From Phoronis ovalis (taxonomy: Eukaryota; Phoronida; Phoronidae): a stretch of 13,550 nucleotides of DNA. Positions 10,401 to 13,550 of the stretch are shown here, one piece after another. The stretch is from NCBI GenBank assembly GCA_028565635.1, contig JAOXYB010020294.1, positions 1 through 13,550 of the forward strand, in the 5' to 3' direction. The stretch's first letter is position 1; each line of letters begins with the position of its first letter. A program made the position numbers and the translations under genes. Below the pieces are notes generated by a model. The model ran no database searches. It saw only the letters and a list, made by a program, of their open reading frames with translations, and was not told the origin of the DNA.

Positions 10401-13400
10401 AGTCCTTTATCGTTAAATTAAATGTTATAATTTTGAAAAGTAATTAAATAAATGTTCTAAATATATATTTTGCAAGGTGTTATGCTGTGTTCTATCCAAT
10501 TCATTGTATAAACATAACAAGCCCGCTTAATAGTCTCAGTTATTTTCAAATTGTCTTCCTTGTGGAAATATTGATGTCGCATCATTAAAACAACTTATTC
10601 CCACCATGAGATGCCGACTTTGTATAGTACTCGAAGTTTAGCTACTCGTTTCTATTTGTAAAAAAAAACAGAACCAAACAACGATTTGCATTTTAGGCGT
10701 ATCTAATTGGTAAACAAAAGTTCTGACATTAACAGTCATACCGTACCAAATATAATGTAGCTTTACAAAGAACTTCAATTGTTAGACAAAAAGTAGTTTC
10801 ACTCTAATATTGAATATGCAGTGATATTCAAAAACTAACGTCGTTAATAATACTTGAAACTATAAACTTAAGAAAAGTTTATTTAAACATTACCGGTGAT
10901 AGAATTAGTTAAAGATTGCAAGTTTTTAATAAATTATTTCATACTTCGCTGTCAACAAGATGATGAAAACGCTCAAATATAAAATGCAACAACTGAGAGA
11001 AAACTAATTTTGCATAGGTGGCATAGTTGTGCACTTGCAGCGACATAGGTGTTTGTGTGGTGTATATTTTGTTCGCATAAAGGATCTAAGACTACACTTC
11101 CAGTTTTTTTCTAAATTTCCATGTCGGACAAGCGAGCCTTCGAACTACAGAGCTGTCAGACCGCGAACCACCGGACCAACGAGCCTTCGGACCAGCGAGC
11201 CTTCGGACCAAAGGGCCATCGGAATAAAGATATGTCACCGTTTCTCTTTTTCATCAGGTTGTATGGTTCACGGCATTGTTCCCGTATGTCGTATTGTTTA
11301 TTCTATTGATTCGTGGTGTAACACTTCCAGGAGCTGGGACAGGCATCAAATATTACCTGACGCCAGATTTTAGCAGATTAAGCTCATCAGAGGTATAGTT
11401 TCCAAAATTCACTTGCGTGGTTATTATTTAGCAGCAACCTAACAATTTACCTCTATCCTGATAACTGTATAACCAATGTGTACGAACAGATTGAATAGCA
11501 TAGTTACCGTACATGCATTGTGTAATCACATATTTCAATCAGTATGCAAGCAAAATATGTCGATGACTACTGTCGTGTTGTCAAAACTGGGACAAACAAT
11601 GAGTACTGGTAATGTAAATATTTTAAACACGAATTTGTTAATTTCTAATTTAGGTATGGGTGGACGCTGCAACTCAGGTGTTTTTCTCTCTTGGACCTGG
11701 TTTTGGTGTCTTGTTAGCTTTTGCCAGTTATAACAAATTCCATAACAATGTATACAGAGATGCGATTGCAACAAGTCTTGTCAATTGTGCCACAAGTTTT
11801 CTCTCTGGATTTGTCATATTTTCCATTCTTGGCTACATGGCTCATAAAACGGGTCAAAATGTCGAAGATGTGGCTACAGAAGGTATATTGCATCTGTCAT
11901 TAAAATATAATTTTAAAATAATGGATAAAGAATTGAACTTTTCCACTACTGTAGAATAAACAAAACCTTCTCCAAAACATCTTACAAAAGTGGGAACAGC
12001 ATGCATATTTCAAATTTTTCAAACACAGTTTCTCGCAAATCTGAGTGGTAATTTTAAATGGCAAAACAGCTTTCTTGGGATTTCTCAACAGTTGAATTTA
12101 GTTGAAAACCTGTGAATCGAGTTGGTGAGAAAAACTGTTTCACTGTGAAAATTTGTTGAAAGATTCATATTCATAATAAGAATCTCCTGCTGTTAAAATA
12201 TACATATTGATTGGCAAAGGCACCATGAATGTATAAAAGTAGCGACATCCTTTAGTTTATTCTTTTCTACTGGTTGTTATTTTAGGACCGGGACTGGTGT
12301 TCACGGTATACCCTGAAGCCATTGCCACTCTGCCAGGGTCAACGTTTTGGGCTCTAATATTCTTTTTAATGTTACTGACATTAGGATTAGACAGTTCCGT
12401 AAGTTCCTTACATTTGTTTACTTTTTCATTTAAAAAAAAATTAAACAGAAATTTTAACAGCAAGATTGAAATTATTCGAACTTACAAAAATATAACATAA
12501 CAGTCTATAAACAATTTATAACATTACTTTTCTTTAGTAATAAATACCGAGATGCTACCATTAGCCGATTTCTTTACAGTTTGGAGGCTCTGAAGCAATA
12601 ATAACTGCACTAAGTGATGAGTTCCCAATTCTGAAGAAAAAACGAGAATTTTTCGTAGCTGGCCTGTTTGGTCTGTACTTCTTAGTTGGATTAGCAAGTT
12701 GTACTTATGTAAGTGAAAGAAGATTGGCTTTAGTTGACCCAGGTCTTCAGGTCTGTAGGGTGTACTGACACTCAAAAAAGGCATTCTTATAGCATTTATA
12801 ATATATATGCATTCAGGTGGAATGAATTTGTCGATCTTGTTGTTTCGTAATAGTAATACAGCAATAATAGCTTTTAAATAATCAATATAAAAAAATGTGC
12901 AGTAGCTTATTAGTATTAATCCTAGTCTTTGAGCTGTTTTTCTGTTTTAGGGTGGAATATTCGTGGTAACTTTGATGGATAAATTTGCAGCTGGTTATTC
13001 TATTCTAATAGCAGTTTTCTTTGAAACACTTGTCGTCTCATGGTTCTATGGTAAGTCCAATCATCAAGCAAGTGTTAATTCATTTTCAGTTGTAACCTAC
13101 AGACAGCTTCCATCATGATTGCCACCCTTAATGAAATGTATTAATAGTTATCAATCTTTTCCTTGTTCAGCTAGAAATATTTTTTCTTTGACCATCATAG
13201 TTCCTGACTTAACCTATAATTAATACAAAATATATAATAAAACCAAATAAGATCCATTTATTCCCTGATAGTACACTGTATAATTTTTGTTTTTGCCAGG
13301 TGTTAACGAGTTCTGCAATGATATTAAACAGATGATGGGATTTTCGCCAGGCATGTTCTGGAGAATTTGTTGGGCTTTTGTGGCTCCCATATTTATCTTG

Positions 13401-13550
13401 GTAAGATCTGTCACATGTGACCTATCCACTTCAACCAAGAGATTTAGCAATAACATTAGTTCATACATTTAACCCTCATTACTTTTTTACTCAGTATTTT
13501 CCACAAGCTATCTACAGAGGTTTAATGTGCTTCTGTCTTTGGCATTCTCC
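4214..13550 (+). CDS. DAT: Invertebrate-type dopamine transporter (SLC6 family), partial multi-exon gene
   Basis: Ten exons splice to about 541 residues (numbered here from the first full codon of exon A). Known of the family: such proteins take extracellular dopamine back into neurons, driven by Na+ and Cl-. Visible: TM1 motif [13 protein letters not shown] with amine-binding Asp59; Na+ ligands in TM1, TM6, TM7 and TM8 (TLGLDSS); Cl- ligands Tyr82, Gln325, Ser329, Asn361 and Ser365; EL2 cysteines 161 and 170; gate pair Arg65/Asp515. The motifs [30 protein letters not shown] and [16 protein letters not shown] match DAT rather than SERT, GABA or glycine carriers. Intron phases after exons A to J are 1, 1, 2, 0, 0, 1, 0, 0, 1, 0. 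No frameshift or stop interrupts the joined frame, so the gene looks functional. The start codon, most of TM11, TM12 and the C-terminus are missing. Noradrenaline/octopamine-type substrate use cannot be excluded from sequence alone. Confidence 0.95.
5967..6337 (+). mobile_element. MITE-like element, copy 1 (short form)
   Basis: 371 bp with imperfect terminal inverted repeats of about 45-50 bp: the left end CCCGGGGGTCACTAGTCTAA pairs with the reverse complement of the right end, CCCGGGGAGGGCACATGGATC, and both arms go on to a CACATGCGC motif. Flanking 8-mers TGCATATA and TACGTATG agree at 5 of 8 positions, all differences being transitions, so they may be a decayed 8-bp target duplication. It is non-coding. 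It matches copy 2 in inverse orientation at roughly 80-85% by eye but lacks about 215 internal bases. Confidence 0.8.
6811..6818. repeat. 8-bp target-site duplication, left copy
   Basis: TGAATTAC directly before the CCC terminus of the long MITE-like element; identical to 7431-7438. Confidence 0.8.
6819..7430 (-). mobile_element. MITE-like element, copy 2 (long form, inverted)
   Basis: 612 bp, opposite in orientation to copy 1. The ends are CCCAGGGGGGACACATGG and the reverse complement of ...GTGACCCTCGGG. It is flanked by a perfect 8-bp direct repeat TGAATTAC (6811-6818 and 7431-7438), the target duplication length typical of hAT-type insertion. It contains a 15-bp tandem duplication GCACGGCAAAAACCA (7245-7274) and two copies of CCAAAGGAT (6986-6994 and 7199-7207) that bound the segment missing from copy 1. 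No transposase is encoded, so it is non-autonomous. Confidence 0.85.
7431..7438. repeat. 8-bp target-site duplication, right copy
   Basis: TGAATTAC directly after the GGG terminus of the long MITE-like element; identical to 6811-6818. Confidence 0.8.
7945..8079 (+). CDS. DAT: DAT exon B: TM2 and first intracellular loop
   Basis: The acceptor TTTTATAG ends at 7944 and the donor is the consensus G|GTAAGT at 8080. The split Gly codon restores the NGGGAF motif. The 44 full codons give the hallmark [15 protein letters not shown] of SLC6 TM2, then the loop [15 protein letters not shown]. Tyr82 in the IPYC motif is the TM2 chloride ligand (human DAT Tyr102). Both borders are phase 1. Confidence 0.97.
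8080..8804 (+). other. DAT intron between TM2 and TM3 exons
   Basis: 725 bp, GTAAGT to TTTTTAG. No repeat or exon is recognised. A lone CCAGGGGGCACC near 8432-8443 resembles the ends of the nearby MITE-like elements but has no partner. Confidence 0.9.
8805..9120 (+). CDS. DAT: DAT exon C: TM3 and long glycosylated EL2
   Basis: The acceptor TGTTTTTAG ends at 8804 and the donor is A|GTAAGT at 9121; entry is phase 1, exit phase 2. TM3 reads [19 protein letters not shown]. Tyr137 is the conserved substrate-site tyrosine (human DAT Tyr156); Thr133 and Asp134 line subsite B. EL2 starts with [18 protein letters not shown], where Cys161 and Cys170 form the family disulfide. Five N-glycosylation sequons follow at Asn169, 187, 195, 201 and 208. 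About 51 residues lie between NCS and EYFE, roughly twice the human DAT spacing. Confidence 0.97.
9348..9486 (+). CDS. DAT: DAT exon D: end of EL2 and TM4
   Basis: The acceptor CTTTTAG ends at 9347; the donor is G|GTGAGG at 9487. The first base completes Glu226 of the EYFERG motif. Then come [16 protein letters not shown] and [17 protein letters not shown] (TM4), ending in [11 protein letters not shown], which is nearly invariant among DATs. It exits in phase 0. The preceding intron is short (227 bp). Confidence 0.97.
9784..10036 (+). repeat. 16-bp tandem repeat blocks, forward orientation
   Basis: The consensus unit is GGTCCGAAGGCTCGCT. Block 1 (about 9784-9826) has two full units plus a partial. 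Block 2 (9963-10036) has four consecutive 16-bp units and a partial, all in register: GGTCCGAAGGCTCATA, GCTTCGAAAACTCGCT, GGTCCAAAGGCTCATT, GGTTCGAAAGCTCGCA. The 137 bp between the blocks is AT-rich. Confidence 0.9.
11122..11222 (-). repeat. 16-bp tandem repeat array, reverse orientation
   Basis: About six units of the reverse complement of the same repeat, including AACGAGCCTTCGGACC and AGCGAGCCTTCGGACC; one unit is 15 bp. With the forward blocks this makes inverted arms built of short tandem repeats, as in fold-back elements. It ends 35 bp before the TM5 exon, so the acceptor region (branch point and pyrimidine tract) directly follows it. Confidence 0.9.
11258..11392 (+). CDS. DAT: DAT exon E: TM5 and EL3
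   Basis: Exactly 45 codons, phase 0 at both ends. The acceptor is TTTTTCATCAG (to 11257). The donor G|GTATAG is weaker than the others in the gene. It encodes [20 protein letters not shown] (TM5), then [16 protein letters not shown] and a loop ending LSSSE. This is close to the Drosophila DAT pattern and clearly SLC6. The exon lies 35 bp downstream of a 16-bp repeat array that fills the end of the intron. Confidence 0.97.
11654..11882 (+). CDS. DAT: DAT exon F: TM6 and TM7
   Basis: The acceptor CTAATTTAG ends at 11653; the donor G|GTATAT is weak; exit is phase 1. TM6 has [20 protein letters not shown], the unwound helix of the substrate site: Gln325 and Ser329 are Cl- ligands and Phe328/Phe334 line the pocket. 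[14 protein letters not shown] is the intracellular loop. TM7 contains [19 protein letters not shown], with Asn361 and Ser365 as further ion ligands. If the donor is skipped, the frame reads 25 more codons into the intron and stops at 11957. Confidence 0.97.
11883..12285 (+). other. DAT intron between TM7 and TM8 exons
   Basis: 403 bp, from the weak donor GTATAT to TTATTTTAG. No repeat or alternative exon is recognised. Confidence 0.9.
12286..12398 (+). CDS. DAT: DAT exon G: EL4 and first half of TM8
   Basis: The acceptor TTATTTTAG ends at 12285 and the donor is C|GTAAGT at 12399; entry is phase 1, exit phase 0. The split Gly and following codons give [19 protein letters not shown] (EL4), then [18 protein letters not shown] of TM8. 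Leu426, Asp429 and Ser430 form the Na2 sodium site of this fold. Confidence 0.97.
12580..12708 (+). CDS. DAT: DAT exon H: second half of TM8 to TM9
   Basis: Exactly 43 codons, phase 0 at both ends; acceptor TTCTTTACAG, donor T|GTAAGT. It begins [20 protein letters not shown], nearly the same as the Drosophila DAT pattern; Ser435 is at the subsite-B position that is Met in human DAT. A basic loop (KKKRE) and TM9 ([20 protein letters not shown]) follow. Confidence 0.97.
12951..13050 (+). CDS. DAT: DAT exon I: TM9-TM10
   Basis: The acceptor TCTGTTTTAG ends at 12950; the donor G|GTAAGT starts at 13051. It has 33 codons plus one base (phase 1 exit). It encodes [18 protein letters not shown] and [25 protein letters not shown] and VSWFYG are standard DAT/SERT signatures for the TM9-TM10 loop and TM10. 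Confidence 0.96.
13300..13400 (+). CDS. DAT: DAT exon J: TM10 end to start of TM11
   Basis: The acceptor TTTTTGCCAG ends at 13299; the donor G|GTAAGA starts at 13401. Two bases complete the Gly codon, then 33 codons give [20 protein letters not shown] and [13 protein letters not shown]. Asp515 is the acidic half of the extracellular gate (human DAT Asp476, partner of Arg65 here). GFSPGxFWRICW marks the loop before TM11. Exit phase is 0. Confidence 0.96.
13518..13550 (+). CDS. DAT: Probable start of next DAT exon (TM11), cut by window end
   Basis: After a TACAG acceptor at 13513-13517 the phase-0 frame reads [11 protein letters not shown], a hydrophobic run that fits TM11 (F-x-V-x-x-S spacing as in human DAT), though with one extra residue. 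A stronger-looking acceptor, TTTTTTACTCAG ending at 13494, would start the exon at 13495 and is also open, but its translation (YFPQAIYRG...) does not look like TM11. Homology favours 13518; splice-site quality favours 13495. The exon runs off the window. Confidence 0.4.

Larger units (their letters stand above)
9487..11257 (+). other. DAT intron between TM4 and TM5 exons, with inverted 16-bp repeat arrays
   Basis: 1771 bp, GTGAGG to CATCAG. Two 16-bp repeat blocks near the left side and one in reverse orientation at the extreme right enclose about 1.1 kb. The interior (10037-11121) has no recognised gene; a 121-codon frame (10051-10416, beginning at a GTG) is the longest uninterrupted frame in the window but has no recognisable similarity. 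Confidence 0.9.

Noticed and set aside
11029-11373. 114-codon frame rich in SEPSDQRA-like repeats
   Set aside because: The repeats are a reading of the 16-bp DNA array and the frame runs into exon E out of the transporter frame; not a real protein.
4214-13400. Serotonin transporter (SERT) identity
   Set aside because: TM6 and TM8 share motifs with SERT (SLGPGFG, LGLDS), but TM1 (FAVDLAN), TM3 (FYNVII), TM4 and EL2 follow DAT, and the whole is closest in pattern to Drosophila DAT.
1-13550. tRNA, rRNA, CRISPR array, prokaryotic operon or viral gene
   Set aside because: None was found. The only regular repeats are the tandem and inverted arrays described, which lack CRISPR-type unique spacers.

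Overview
This is an AT-rich animal nuclear genome window (about two thirds A+T by eye). It carries one recognisable gene on the + strand: the 5' and middle part of an SLC6-family sodium/chloride-dependent monoamine transporter, split over ten well-supported exons between 4214 and 13400. An eleventh exon probably starts near the right edge. All exons have GT-AG borders and compatible phases. They join into about 541 residues, from the cytoplasmic N-terminal tail to the start of transmembrane helix 11. The protein resembles invertebrate dopamine transporters (the Drosophila DAT type) more than SERT, GABA or glycine transporters. It keeps the TM1 amine-binding aspartate, the Na+ and Cl- ligands, the EL2 disulfide and the extracellular gate pair. 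The initiator exon, TM12 and the C-terminus are not securely seen.

Layout. Positions 1-4213 hold no gene I can support. They contain a 31-bp perfect tandem duplication (337-398), a short element with CCC...GGG ends filled with degenerate ~30-33-bp repeats (518-863), a CA microsatellite (about 2610-2656) and a large imperfect inverted repeat (2666-3238). A possible 5' exon lies at 3954-4128. Exon A (TM1) is at 4214-4441. The 3.5-kb intron after it holds two related MITE-like elements in opposite orientation (5967-6337 and 6819-7430), the second with a perfect 8-bp target duplication. Exons B (TM2), C (TM3/EL2) and D (TM4) follow. The 1.8-kb intron before the TM5 exon carries 16-bp tandem repeats in opposite orientation at its two ends, a fold-back-like arrangement; the right array stops 35 bp before the TM5 exon. 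Exons E to J (TM5 to early TM11) are then closely packed with introns of 181-403 bp.

Organism. The DAT motifs, modest introns and many short TIR elements suggest an invertebrate. A lophotrochozoan, most likely a mollusc, is my best guess, but that rests on family resemblance and remembered repeat style, not on a search. I see no prokaryotic operon, CRISPR array, phage or virus gene. The most informative points are the substrate-pocket residues (an Asp and a Ser shared with Drosophila DAT, plus an unusual Thr) and the repeated inverted-repeat architecture within and beside the gene, which could make its pre-mRNA fold into long double-stranded RNA.
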